Assembly: GCA_030620095.1 (NCBI GenBank)
Contig: JAUTXW010002103.1
Location: 3,654,001 to 3,718,000, forward strand
Direction: 5' to 3'
Length of the DNA stretch: 64,000 bases
Source of the DNA: Kuschelorhynchus macadamiae
Lineage: Eukaryota > Arthropoda > Insecta > Coleoptera > Curculionidae
This document shows, in pieces, positions 1-11,140 of the stretch. Position 1 is the first letter of the stretch; each line of letters opens with the position of its first letter. The notes below the pieces were generated by a model that saw only the letters and a program-made list of their open reading frames with translations, ran no database searches and was not told the DNA's origin. The position numbers were made by a program, and so were the translations under genes.

Positions 1-778
1 CACCTCTATTAGGAGGACATATTGTAACTTTTTTACTGGTTTTGTTCTAAAAAAGCTTAACAAAGGTGTTGGTGAAGAATATATTTTACAAGATACAAAT
101 AAAGTTAATTTGAAAAAATATACGAAATATTAAAAACATGGACTCGATGCATTTTTGGAGAATTAAACAATATAATTTTTTTTAATGACTAATAGCAATT
201 TGTTTAAAAAAAGCTAAATCAAGCCCAACAAAGCCTTACCCTTGGTGTTGCCAAATTTTTGTGAAGAATACCTTTAATAATAGTCATTTTACAAGATACA
301 AATAAAGTTAATTTGCAAAAAATATACGAAATATTAAAAAAACATGGACTACATTTATAATCAATCTCCCACAAATTTGTATATTAAACAATATAATTTT
401 TTTTAATGACTAATAGCAATTTGTTTAAAATTACTTAATTGTGATTTTACAAGGTGTAAATCGGCCCAACATGGTTTTAAAAAGTTAACCATTTATAATC
501 AATCTCCCACAAATTTTGTATATTCAGCTTAACAAAAAATGATCATCTATCATTACCAGTCAATAAAGTGACAGCAGATCATTCAACCTTTAATAATAGT
601 AATTTATTCCTACACAAGGTGTAAAGAAAGTTCGGTGCAATCCAAAGACTTTCGTAAAGCCAATATTTAAAAAGTTAAGGGGGGCTACATTTATAATCAA
701 TCTCCCACAAATTTTGTATATTCAGCTTAACAAAAAATGATCATCTATCATTACCAGTCAATAAAGTGACAGCAGAGT
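1..778. repeat. Locally duplicated AT-rich sequence upstream of the ODAD3-like gene
   Basis: The stretch is made of imperfect repeated blocks. ACAAGATACAAATAAAGTTA occurs at about 88 and 291 (spacing about 203). TTATAATCAATCTCCCACAA starts near 354, 494 and 691. The longer block that follows, running through a string near ATGATCATCTATCATTACC, occurs at about 540 and 737. No coding potential is visible. The last copy ends about 100 bases before the ATG at 879, so the duplications abut or include the promoter of that gene. Confidence 0.75.
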
Positions 779-878
779 CTAACCTGGCAAACTTCGTGCG
801 ATGACTTTGTCATTTTTGTATATGACGTATTTTATGCAGTTATAGCTTCGCAGAGTTTTTTTACAGAAAAGGGGCAAA

Positions 879-3800
879 ATGAACGCCAACAATATGCTCT
901 CGGCCAACAAGGTCAAACTCCACGGCATGACCTCGAACAGATGGACCACCAAAGACAAAATCACGCAGTACAAAGGCCTGATAAAACTTTACACTCGTGA
1001 TAGAAAAATAATCGAAATGGACACCGGAGTGGCTGAAAAGAAGCAAAGCAGAGAGCTGAAGAAAATGCAAAGGGAAATCGAGCAAAACCGGAAAGATTTA
1101 GACAACGCTATCAGAGGAGACAAGCAAAAGCTGAGGAACACTCTCGCGGACCACAGGGAGATGCAGCTGGCCTACCAGAACTCGCAACCAGAGAAGGTAA
1201 TCGAAATGGTAGAACAAGTAAATTTTAATAAGAGAAAGTCCCGAGATCTATTGCAGTACAAAAAGAAACTGAAAACTCAAGAATTGATAGACTTGAAGCT
1301 GCGCTACGCCGAACTAGAAGATATTTTAAAGTTCGAGGGATTAAGTTGGTCGAGTATGTTGCCTTCTGAAAGACTAGCGCACATCATCACGGGTAAGGTC
1401 CAGGACGCTATCTTGAAAAAGGAAGCAGCTATAGTTATCAAACAGTCCTACAAAGAAATGATCGCTATAATGAAAAAGGACGCGCTGTACTTTGACGCCA
1501 TCTTGGAGGCGATAAGGAACGATGGATTAGCCCAAGGTAAATGTATGATAAATGCTACGAAGTTAGGACAACTGGCAACTGAGTATTTGGATGATCGCAG
1601 GCAAGAGTTTCAGCTATTGGAAAAACTTATCAAAAGGGATCTAGCCTCGAGACGGAAAGACTTGGACAAGGTTAGCCAGAGGGTCCAAAGCTTCGGGGCG
1701 AACGTTAAAAATTTATTAAGGCGAGACAGCGACATAAATTTGGGTAAAATCCAATTGCGACCGTCAGAGAGCTTTATAGAGCTACAGAATAACGTGAGGG
1801 ACGTAGAAACTACTTTAACGTTCCTGAAAAATGCCATTTTCGTCCCCAACTTGGAATCCATTTATCCGTGCCTTCAGGAACAGCTCAGGCAAAAAGAACG
1901 ACTGACGCATATGGTGGAAAAATGTGAATCTAGCCGCGACGAACTGTTGAAGAGGACCAACCACGCAGCAGTTACTCAGTCCGAAATGGAGAATACGATG
2001 ATCGAAACCACTGCCCAGTACAAACAAACGAAAAAACAATTTTTGGAGGAAATTGAAAGCCAAAATGAACACATTCGCCAGCTTAATAAACTAATTGATA
2101 ACAGGTATGAATTCTTGTTCCCTTTCGGTTAATCGCGATGTAAAAATGACTAAAACTTCTACTTGAGCCAGACATATCACAATCTTAAATTTCTTATTGG
2201 GAAGTTCCTTACAAAGAAAAAAAGACAGGCTAGCTCATTATTATTTGACATCTGGTTTATTACTGACACAGGTTTTTAATATTTTTAATTTAAAACCTCA
2301 TTTTGATCAGTGGCATAATTACTAATTACTTTAAGACTAGGTATGTAGGGTTGAACAAATTCGCTTCTCACTATTCAGCTGGCCAGTTGGTTTCTACCAG
2401 TTAGAGATTTTTAATGATGCGCTTCACTGACTCTGGCTCACTTTACTGGGTCAGCTCACTGAGTCGGCTTAATTGAGCTGCGAAACGAAGGAGCGAAATA
2501 CACACCTAACGTCGTTTGGCAGAGCTCCTAACTCATGAATCGACTCCCGGTCCACGGTTCTGCCACCCTGGAGGCTCGTAGTTGTAAAGGACTGTGGATA
2601 GGATATCGTGCTCGGCTAGTACGGCGAAGAATCACCGCGACGAATTGGTCAAGTTTAATGTTTTAATTTTTAACGTTATACAGTCTGACTATGAGACTGA
2701 GAATATAAAAATTGGAATATTATTATAAATATAAGCTCACCTACCTTAAAATCAGATTCAATCTTGAAAAGGACAGCCCACATAATATATAGACAAATAT
2801 AACATACATTTTTAAAATTAAAATCTGCTCCAAAATGAGCTTCAAAACCTTCAAAGGGCAGGAATATGAATATTTTTTATAGTCAGTCAAAGAAAGTCAT
2901 TTCACTAGTAACTGTTTTACTGTTTAAGAAGGCAAAAGCAATAAACCGAGCAGTAAATATATACACAAATATAACGTAAATTTTTAAAATTGAAATATGC
3001 GAAATTGTTAATTCTGTGTACTAAATTTTTGAGGGAGTCTTTAAAACTAGGGGGGTCAATTTCATTTTCAATGCAAGTTTTTAACCCGGTTGCTGTTTTA
3101 CCTTTATCCCTTATAAATCCCCAAAAATGTTTAAGATTGATGCCTTATAAAAATATCTTAGTATTATAACCATTTGACAATAATCTGATACATCGGTGGT
3201 TTCATCGGCTTGAATTGATAAAAATCTGCCGTTTCAATTTGGTTAGACATTTCTTTTCTACGTAGCATGCTGTCTAGAATATCATAATAGCAAAAGCTGT
3301 GCAAGAATTAATATGGTCGTCAGATGAGATGACTCATGCTTCCTCATTTTTTCAGGAAGGTGGTATACATCGTTTATTCCTTTCCTTGCCTAGTTAAGAT
3401 CCATTCTAGAGTCGGCTTTATAAAACAGCAAACACGGGAAACAGTACAATACATTTTTTATTTCACATCCACATATCCAGTTATTTTTTTATAAGTCTCT
3501 TTCGTCGTGAAAAAACTGCTTTCGGCCTTTCGTTCACAAACTTGTGTTAAATTTAGATCGGGCAAAAGCCTGCCAATCTCTTTAATTTTTAACTTATCCT
3601 CTAATGAGGTGATTTTTTTTTTGTAAAAGATTGTGTACAGTCTTCATATTGACACAACTTTAACTATTATTAGACATTAGACATACAGAGATTACTAAAT
3701 TAAAACAAGAGGTCCCGGGGCGAGAGGCAGCGAACCGAACGATATATTCGGGTCACTTCGTATGCTGTTCTCCGTGATGCCGATGGAGCTAGTAATACCG

Positions 3801-6800
3801 GCTGTATAGGCTGCGCCTGATACATATGTTTGAGAATTCTCACGAGTCAACGAGATCGGGTAATTAGGTAATTGAAATTGTGTGTTATGTTAACATTTTT
3901 CAGGAGGGACGCGCGGCCACGCGGCCTTATGGAGCAGCCGCCACTGGAGATTTATCAAATAAATTAGGCTCTTATTTATTTCGCTTAAGATAGTTATTAA
4001 AACTTTATAGATATTTGTATAATTAATATTAAAAATGACTTCACGATTATTTAATATTTAATATTTGTCATTTATCAGCCTAAGAGTTAAAAAGGTAATT
4101 GCACAGTGCAATTGGAAATATCACGAAAAGTACTTGATATAGGTATACGGTATTATACACAAAAGTATTTAAAATTGTTTGAAGATTTAGATGTTGAGAA
4201 GGTTAATAGGTCGTCCCATTAAAATAAAACGAGAAAATATCGTTTTTTGAAAGTATTTTTGCACTACGTTTCCGGGTAAACCGAAAGTATCCCAATTGTC
4301 ACATTAGATGCAATGAGTTGCATAACAAACACTATTTACAGTATTAAATTGGAAATATCTTCATTTGTTTTTCCAAAAAACGGAATTATTCACTGAAATT
4401 TTTAAAGTTTCATTGGTCATTTTCTCAAAAACTATCAGGAATTGACATAGGGTATGAAACATGTTTTATGTTTAGAATTTAGTGTAGCATTCAAAAATAA
4501 ATCAATATACAGGGTGTGTTCCATTTAAAATATTAAAGTTGATAGCATTTGCGTTTAAACCGGAAATGTCAGTCGATTGTTTATAGCGAAAATCTTCCTC
4601 ATAAGTAACCATATATCACTGTAAAATTTCATGTTAATAGTACTTGTCTTAAAAAAGTTACAACCTTGTTAGTCATTTCGTGGTCACTCGGTATATGTTA
4701 AATATAATTAGAGTTATATAAACACGCGACGAAGTAATTTTAGGTAAATACAATCACGAAACGCTGGTGAGGATACCAATTTTATTATTTTTCCAGGTCT
4801 AGTATAAAATCCCCTGACTTTCTATTATTTTTTGTAAATTCCCTGACTTTTCCCTGATTTTTTGAATTACCTGACTTTTCCAGGTCGCCAAGAACCCTGT
4901 CTACAAATTGGTGAGGTTAGTTATTCAATCCTACGTTTCGGACTCGGGCGACCATCATCAACTTTTTAAATTTAAATGCGGACCTGGATTGTTTACTTAT
5001 TATTTGGTACTTCTTAATGAAATTATGACAAAAAAGTCATATATCATCTAGTGAACACTAATGCATTACGGTAATAGTCCTACGTGAAGAGCACAAAACA
5101 TTTTTTTTTTTGATACCAAGTTTAATGTAATGGGTTCATCCAAAACTGAGATATAAACTTTTCGAAGAAAAAAAGTTTGACGTTTCCACTTTATTATTGA
5201 AAACAGAAAAAAGAAAAGATAAATAGCAAAAAGTTTCATAATTGCCTAAGGAATATAATGCTTATATTTTCGACAAACCTTAATTGGGAAGATTCAAGAG
5301 AAAATCGGCATTTTCATTTTTGAGTTGCTGTTACGCTCCCTAGCGGACATTTTTCGAACTTTTCTTGGTAGATTTAGCCATAAATATGTTTCCCCATAAT
5401 TGTGTGATCAACGGTTAGCGAGTTATGGACGGAGACCATCCTTAATTGGACACCCGGTACAATTCTGTAGTCAGATACCTATTAGTATTACAAGAACAAA
5501 TTATGCTCTTCATATTCCACAAATATACGTTTTCCAGTCACTAATTACTTACTTTTAATGTGCGAAAAAGACAACAACAATTAAAAACCGTTTATATATT
5601 AACGTCACTGTCTGCGAAAAGTATTAAACACATTTTTTCCATAAAAAGACAAAACAAGATCGAGCGAAACAGGCCGTAGACCCGCATAACCCCGCCATGT
5701 TGTCTCCAGATTGTTCTTTATATCCTGTTCTGAAATCTGCCGTGCCTGTATCTTTCAATAATTGTTTTTATTGTTAACTATATAATTATAATTTCACAAA
5801 AGGTATCAAGTTTTTTATATATGTGTGTTTGTTTTATCTTTTTTTTTGTTAATTTGAATAAGCTCGAAGAGATTCAGGCGGGCTTTTATACCCGACGTGT
5901 GCTCGGCGAACCATGAGCTTGTGTTAAGATCTGTTTCCACGTGTGTGTGTAGACCGTAACCCGTATCTTTATTGAGATTTTTTGTATGTTCAAATATTTC
6001 AATAGATTCTCTAATTTTTATTTGGTTTCCTTTACATTTATAATATAGCCAGTGTTATGCTGGTGTTCAGCTACAGCAAATTGAAGAATTTGTTTCTTTT
6101 TAATACATCGTTCATGTTCCTTAAGTCTAGTTGATATTGAGCGTCCTGTTTCTCCCACCTACACTTCTCCACAAGAGCAAGGAATTTTATATACTCCTTC
6201 TGTTTGGAAAGGTTCAATATCTTTCGGGCATCGCAAGCATTGTCCAATCTTCTTATGTGTGTTGAAGATTGTACTGTAGTGCCACGCATGTAGGGAAGAA
6301 ATATAAGGATATTCTCCTTATATTTCTGGACATCCTTAATCAACAACATCATAATATCAAGTTCACGATAAAAATTGAATCTAATGGAACGATTCCCTTT
6401 CTAGGTGTATCTGTTCAAGCGTTCAAAGGAAACAAAATAGTACATTCTGTATATAGAAAACCGACGAATACAAAAAGAAATCGTTATTAACTCACTAGTA
6501 TTCAGAGCTATTTCGATTTCTGATCAAGATTCTCTAACATCGGAAACATCGAAACTGACCGAAGCTCTCAGAAGGAATGGTTATTGCACTGATATTACGC
6601 GTTCAATTAAAAGATATAGTAATCCAACTGCACCAAAGGAGAATGATAAAGAGCCACCATTAGGTAGTGTTGTTCTTGCCTACATACATGGAACTACAGA
6701 AAATATAGGACGATTACTGCGGCGGTCCAACATACATACTTCAACACACATAAGAAGGTTGGACAATGCTTGCGATCCCCGATTTAACCTTGCTAAACAG

Positions 6801-8278
6801 AAGTATATAAAATTCCTTTCTGCTGTGGAGAAGTATATGTGGGAGAAACAGGACGCTCAATATCAACTAGACTTAAGGGAGAACTGCACGCAAAAAGTGA
6901 AAAACCATCGACAAGGTCTAGTCGAGTTGAAAGTAAGATGAAAAGGTACCTACGCATTAAAAAAAACTTCCTGCACGTCTGACCTCAAAAAAATGTGTAA
7001 TGTATAGGCAATTTAAATTACATTTCGGTTAAAAATGGGTTCAAAAGGGTTCACGCCCTGCAGAAATACGAAGACATGAGTACGATTTACCGTTTCAAAT
7101 TTTGCAGTTACGTAGAAAAAGGATCAGTGTAAGGCGGTAAAGAGTTATTTTGAGGAAAATTTGCTCATTATATGCGAAGGCATGTGCGTCAAAAAATGGT
7201 CAAATCTATTTTAATTTAATAACTATACATATTTCCTTATTAAAATCACATTGAAGCTAATACATATCTCTTATATTTTTAACATAACATTGCAGCGGCG
7301 GAAGGCTTGCAAATGATCCATATTACTGCGTTCCCCCTTAAGGAACATGAACGATGTATTAAAAAGAAACAAACTGTTCAATCTGCTGTAGCGGAACACC
7401 AGCATAACACTGGTTATAAGAGAAATATTAGAGAATTTATTGAGATATTTAAACATACAAAAAATTTTAATAGGGTTACGCTCAACATCACACGTGGAAG
7501 CAGATCTTAATACAAGGTCACGGCTCGGCGAGCACAAGTCGGGTATAAAAGCCCACCTGAATCTCTTCGAGCTCATTCAGCGTTCAGATCACGTCGAGTA
7601 AAGACCTCTGAAAATGCCTCGTGCAATCGAACGCGAAACGTCGGATAGTAATACCAATCTGACACGGTCTAATCCCAAGAACCATGATTTCTCAATTGAC
7701 CAAAGCCGTGAAGTGAAAGCTTCCGTTCTATGTTAGTTCAGTATCCGGTCAAAACCGAATATCCGGATAAATTCGACAGAAGTTCCGAGATTTGATTAAA
7801 CGAGCTCATTTTCGTTTTTAGATACAGCTTAATGGCGAAAATACGGATTTCCCTAAAGCACCTACAACTTTTGACCTGTTTGGTGTCGGAAGGCGGAAAG
7901 AGGTCCTCGTCTGCAAAAATAAGATACGTCGACGTAGGTACGCCAGTTAAACCCCAGGAGGATGAAGTCGACGGCACCAAGATAATCACCGAGCTGGTGA
8001 AGAAGTATACAAAACTGGCCCAGACCGCGAAAGACTTGCTGAAACACGGCGAACGAGATGAAGGCTACAAGACATTCGAACATTTAATGCACGAATCGAC
8101 TAAGACCGTTATAGAATACAAAGCGATTAGCGAAGAATCTCTGATAGAGACCGTATTCATAGATCCGCACATCCTTTCAAGAGACGACATAAAGAAACAG
8201 AGCGAGGAAATCGTACAAGCGAATCTGGTGTCTGATGACATGATACCTGACCAGAAAAAGAAAAAATCATTTTCTTAA
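879..8278 (+). CDS. Coiled-coil protein, probable outer dynein arm docking subunit (ODAD3/CCDC151- or CCDC183-like), two exons
   Basis: Exons are 879..2104 and 7822..8278. The donor is ACAG|GTATGA and the acceptor TTCGTTTTTAG|A. Phase 2 on both sides joins AG+A (Arg) and keeps one 560-residue frame. The protein is almost wholly heptad-rich coiled coil, with Lys/Arg/Glu-rich runs at about residues 25-120, 150-220 and 320-440 and a basic tail (DQKKKKSFS). Segments such as AIRGDKQKLRNTL and VEQVNFNKRKSRDLL resemble the CCDC151/CCDC183 group, which helps anchor outer dynein arms on ciliary doublet microtubules. In insects that would mean chordotonal neurons and sperm. Length fits the family (human ODAD3 is about 595 aa). 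The ATG follows TTTTTTTACAG, so a non-coding upstream exon is possible. The coding bases are far less AT-rich than the flanks. Exact paralogue assignment is inference from memory; another ODAD-complex coiled-coil protein is the main alternative. Confidence 0.72.
3060..3600 (-). pseudogene. hAT-superfamily transposase fragment, decayed
   Basis: Read on the minus strand, about 3150..3235 encodes GRFLSIQADETTDVSDYC followed by QMVIILRYFYK. This is the characteristic first catalytic-Asp region of ZMYM/TTF-type hAT transposases (consensus like SIQCDETTDVSCQ.QMVI). Further upstream on the same strand (about 3450..3600) LLPDLNLTQVCERKAESSFF is readable before a stop. Frameshifts and stops separate the pieces, so this is a relic. 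Confidence 0.6.
4500..4900. repeat. MITE-like ends: TACAGGGTGTG and CTGACTTTTCCAGGTCGCC
   Basis: ATATACAGGGTGTGTTCC near 4507 looks like a Tc1/mariner-type terminal repeat. At 4795..4890 short tandem motifs of the form CCCTGACTTTT..., ending in CCAGGTCGCCAAGAACCCTG, resemble the end of a small hAT-like or MITE repeat. I could not identify the partner ends, so the element boundaries are unknown. Confidence 0.35.
5840..6290 (-). mobile_element. Penelope-like element fragment (GIY-YIG domain and pLTR), minus strand
   Basis: The minus strand reads EGVYKIPCSCGEV*VGETGR then SISTRLKEHERCIKKKQ. This is the GIY-YIG endonuclease at the C-terminus of Penelope-like retroelements. One Tyr codon has become TAG. 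Downstream on the minus strand (about 5960 to 5850) comes GGTATAAAAGCCCGCCTGAA, the same leader-like pLTR sequence seen in plus orientation at 7540 and 10685. The piece meets a plus-strand RT fragment near 6280, giving an inverted arrangement. Confidence 0.75.
6290..6950 (+). mobile_element. Penelope-like reverse transcriptase C-terminal fragment, plus strand
   Basis: The reading LIFLDILNQQHHNIKFTIKI, then NGTIPFLGVSV and HSVYRKPTNTKRNRY is typical of the Penelope RT palm/thumb (HLN..H..I.FT...E.....PFLDV...HSVYRKPTHTD). From 6550 to 6900 it continues in another frame with ALRRNGY, LGSVVLAYIHGTTENIGR, then RRLDNACDPRFNLAKQKYIK, the RT-to-GIY-YIG connector. Frameshifts show it is not functional. 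Confidence 0.75.
7290..7735 (+). mobile_element. Penelope-like GIY-YIG end plus pLTR with hammerhead-like core
   Basis: LKEHERCIKKKQTVQSAVAEH and the following HNTGYKRNIREFIEIFKHTK (7330..7470) are the C-terminal part of the GIY-YIG domain. They are followed by non-coding pLTR sequence (GGTATAAAAGCCCACCTGAA at about 7541) and a degenerate hammerhead-like motif at 7602..7649. The same order (GIY-YIG, TATAAAAGCCC, hammerhead) recurs at 10390..10800. Confidence 0.75.
7602..7649 (+). ncRNA. Degenerate hammerhead-ribozyme-like core in Penelope pLTR
   Basis: CTGAAAA (7608..7614, one change from CTGANGA) is followed by a stem-II-like hairpin (TGCC...GCG) and GAAACGTC (7635..7642). The cleavage-site-like GTC abuts GAAAC with a minimal stem III, as described for ribozymes of Penelope-like elements. 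The changed core base suggests inactivity. Confidence 0.4.
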
Positions 8279-9279
8279 TATATCTATGTTTATAACAAAA
8301 ATACTCAGTAGACTATTTTAAAATAAATAACACTTTTTACAATTTGAGTGCTCTAATTATATAAAAAAAATATTCTGATAATCATTTTGAGAATTTTATC
8401 CACGCCATGAATAGAATTGAAAACCGTAATTCTAGGCTCTTACTGGCGATTTTTGAAGCTGATCTTATAGTTTACAGTGATAAACAATACATTTATTGTA
8501 TTTTAATAAACACATGATGCAGTTAAAACTTGTCATGTTTATTAAGACATATAAACTGCTGGACAGAGCAAATGGGACAAGCGAATTTTTAGGTAAAATT
8601 TAAAACCGAATATTTTAAAAAATATTGTAATGAGGTTTTCAGCTATGTCTTGATTTGATTACATATTACCGATTTTATTTGTGAAACTTACTTAAGAGAA
8701 AAACCTATTCAGACAGGGTGTTAAAAATTTTTTTCAATATTTTATTTGTCCCCAAAAATTTATAAAAACGATTTTTGCATTCTAATTGTTGGTGTTCCAA
8801 TCCTTGGCGAATTATTAAAAAACAATTTGAAAAGTTTTTTTTAATTTTTAAGTATTTACTAAGATTATCTTACATATTAAGTTGTAACTTATTATTAGCT
8901 GTTTGAGGTAGTTTTATTACTAGAAAGCACTTTGGGGCAGAAATGATTTTAAATGATCCCTTAATTAAAAGAATTAAAGGGAAATGACGGTTTTACAGAG
9001 GGGCCTATCCGAGTTCATGAATGGACACGCAGAGTCACAGATGCGAAACCTAAGGATAATTGTTCTGGTAATGTTATTTCAGTGAATGATTTAACAACTT
9101 GTAAAGTTAGTTCAGTGCACAATTTGAAATGGAGGATTCCAGTTTTAAAATGAGGTATTGTCAAACCTTACACACCCTTGAGTGAGATCGCAGGAACTGT
9201 CTTTTGCAAAACGCAGAATTGTGGCAGACATGACTTTGTTCTGGTGTGCTTAAGCATTAACTAGAGTTTTTTCAGAACT
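8279..9279. other. 3' flank of the ODAD3-like gene, AT-rich, with an inverted dispersed repeat
   Basis: AAATAAATAAC near 8320 and AATAAACAC at about 8505 are candidate polyadenylation signals for the upstream gene. The block around GCGAATTTTTAGGTAAAATT through CAGCTATGTCTTG (about 8550..8690) is related, in inverted orientation, to 15480..15640. It is therefore a dispersed repeat. No gene is seen. Confidence 0.5.
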
Positions 9280-9945
9280 GTGGCGTTGAAGCAGATTTTT
9301 CCTGTTCATAAATACACAAATTTGATTGTTTGCTACAATCATTCTGAACGCATAGCTAATAGTCTTATATGCAGTCTACAGTCTGCTATACCTAAAATAT
9401 TTGACTCTCTCGTAACATACAATCTATCATGGCACTGTAGACGGAAGGTTATTAAGCAGCAGCATGGGTTCTGTAGGAACATGTCGACAGTTACAAATTT
9501 ATTGTCATACCAAAATTATGTGTTGGACGCCTTTGAGGATAAATTTCAGGTCGATACGGTTTATACTGATTTCTCAAAGGTTTATCATGGGTTGCTTGTT
9601 GCAAAGCTGGCGGCTTGGGGCTTTGGGCGTCAGATCCTGAAATGAATTTCCAGTTTACTGACTGGGAAAACCCAGAGCATTAGAATAGATAATCATATTT
9701 CACATGAGATAATAGTGCAAGCCGGAGTGCCCCAGGGCTCTCATTGTGGACCCTTACTTTTTATATTATTTGTTAATGACTTGAATAACTTTATTGTAAA
9801 TTCAAATTTTCTCATGTTTGCAGACAATTTAAAAATATTTCGCTCTATTCAGTGCACGGGCGACTGCTCTCTCCTCCAGGACGATGTTGATGGTCTATTT
9901 TTATGGTCTACTAACACGAATTTAGTATTGCGATGTTGTTGATTA
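9280..9945 (+). mobile_element. Non-LTR retrotransposon (LINE) reverse transcriptase fragment
   Basis: KQQHGFCRNMSTVTNLLSY and VYTDFSKVYHGLLVAKL (9460..9645), then AGVPQGSHCGPLLFILFVND and FADNLKIF (9720..9840), are RT motifs in the right order for a jockey/CR1-type RT: EQ.GF..GRST.TNL, YTDFSKAFD, GVPQGS.LGPLLF and FADD.K. A stop at 9644, the ADN replacement of ADD and missing ends show a dead, truncated copy. Confidence 0.85.
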
Positions 9946-9949
9946 AGGT

Positions 9950-10330
9950 GGTCCAGAAATATGAGATTTTCCTGTCCATGAGGCCAAATAACAATAGTAT
10001 CATCTACATATCTGAACTAGTGTGTTGATTTTAGTGAAGCAGATGTTAAAGCAATATCCTCAAAGACCTCCATAAAGATATTCGCTACCACTGATTAGAG
10101 GAAATTCCATAGCTGCTCCTGAGACGTGTACCATAAAAAGTTCCTTGTAAAATGAAGTAAGTAGAACTAGAACTAGGTAGTCACTAGGTTTATTAAGTTA
10201 TTATCAAGATTATTGTTCCAATATGTCTGATATGGAAATTGAGTCGTTAATAGGAACATGTGTGTAGTGATGCTACAGGTAAACTGATGAAAATATCTTC
10301 GGGATACAATTGGATTGCCTGAAGTTTTTC
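9950..10330 (-). mobile_element. Penelope-like RT catalytic-core fragment, minus strand
   Basis: On the minus strand ASLKSTH*FRYVDDTIVIW then PHGQENLIFLDH can be read, with MEVFEDIAL just before. This is the catalytic YVDD region of Penelope RT (RYVDDTFVIWPHG). It has a TAG in place of Trp and further lesions upstream. It sits head-to-head with the plus-strand GIY-YIG/pLTR piece that follows. Confidence 0.8.
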
Positions 10331-10369
10331 CACAAAATGTGCATAATTTTTTATAAACTAATCTGTTTT

Positions 10370-10800
10370 TTCAGTATTAAGAAGTGTTTGTGGAAGAAAC
10401 AGGACGCTCAAGATCCACTAGACTTAAGGAACATGAATGATATATTAAAGACACACAAGTTGCCTAATCTGTAGTAGCTGAACCCCAGCAAACCACTGGT
10501 CATATAAATGTAAAAGAAACCAAGGTTCTCACGTCGGTTTCAGGATTTTATAAACGAAAGATCAGAGAATCTATTGAAAATTTCAAATATACAAGAAACT
10601 TCAATAGAAATACATGTTACGGTCTACATCACACGTAGAAACTGATCTTAACACAGGGTCACGGTTCGGCGAGCACAAGTCGCGTATAAAAGCCCGCCTT
10701 AATCTCTGTGAGCTCATTCAGTGTTCAGATCTCTGAAGATGTCTCGTGCAATCAAAGGCGAAACGTCGGATAGTAACTCCAATTTGACGCGGTCTAATTC
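10370..10800 (+). mobile_element. Penelope-like GIY-YIG remnant and pLTR
   Basis: Nucleotides such as GGAAGAAACAGGACGCTCAA and ACTTAAGGAACATGAATGAT match the GIY-YIG coding block at 6090..6160 (opposite strand) and 7330. They are interrupted by stops. The pLTR segment with GTATAAAAGCCCGCC follows, ending with a well-formed hammerhead-like motif. The element ends about 95 bases before a PARP1-derived pseudo-exon. Confidence 0.75.
10727..10773 (+). ncRNA. Hammerhead-ribozyme-like motif in Penelope pLTR, best-preserved copy
   Basis: AGATCT precedes CTGAAGA (10733..10739, a perfect CTGANGA). Stem II is GTCT...AGGC. GAAAC follows at 10760..10764, immediately followed by GTC (10765..10767) and GGAT. 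GGAT can pair with ATCT upstream of the core to give stem I (one G-U). The near-absent stem III fits the minimal dimer-type hammerheads known from Penelope-like elements. Function is inferred from core positions only. Confidence 0.6.
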
Positions 10801-10895
10801 CTATGTGTAATTGAAAAATAATTTTTGATTGCTTCAAAATTTTATATAAAAATGTATTTAAATTTTGGTAAATAATTTAGTCATTTCGGTTTTAG

Positions 10896-11140
10896 GATCT
10901 AATGAAATTAATCTTTGATGTGAACCAAATGAAAAAGCTTATGTTGGAGTTTGAGCTGGACACCGAAAAAATGCCTCTGGGCAAACTGAGCAAAACGTAA
11001 ATTCAGAAGGCCTATGCTGTTCTTACTAAGCTTCAGAAAAGGGTGCTACAGGCTTAAGTGATTGAGGCCACTAATAGGTTTTATATATTGATACCCCATA
11101 GTTTTGGAGTGGATGAAGTTCCTATACAGAAATTATTAAG
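10896..11140 (+). pseudogene. PARP1 regulatory-domain (PRD) exon relic, plus strand
   Basis: The phase-0 reading gives DLMKLIFDVNQMKKLMLEFE then LDTEKMPLGKLSKT*IQKAY, and finally ATNRFYILIPHSFGVDEVP. This follows the PARP1 helical regulatory domain closely, including MPLGKLSK and NRFYTLIPH. Two in-frame TAA stops (after LSKT and after VLQA) make it non-coding as it stands. A good acceptor (TCGGTTTTAG|G) and donor (TTAAG|GTATGC) flank it. That points to a DNA-level copy or inversion rather than a processed retrocopy. It lies on the strand opposite to the PARP1 N-terminal exons at 15.7-24.1 kb. Confidence 0.85.

Larger units (their letters stand above)
2105..7821 (+). other. Intron 1 of the ODAD3-like gene, filled with transposon debris
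   Basis: This 5.7-kb intron is not coding for the host gene. It contains an antisense hAT transposase relic (about 3060..3600) and GC-richer unclassified pieces at 2340..2640 and 3690..3980. A TACAGGGTGTG mariner-type end lies near 4508, a MITE-like stretch at about 4780..4890, and Penelope fragments in both orientations at 5840..7735. I see no structured RNA in the remaining AT-rich sequence. Confidence 0.8.

Noticed and set aside
1610..2072. Antisense open frames across the ODAD3-like exon
   Set aside because: Shadows of the coding strand with no independent signature.
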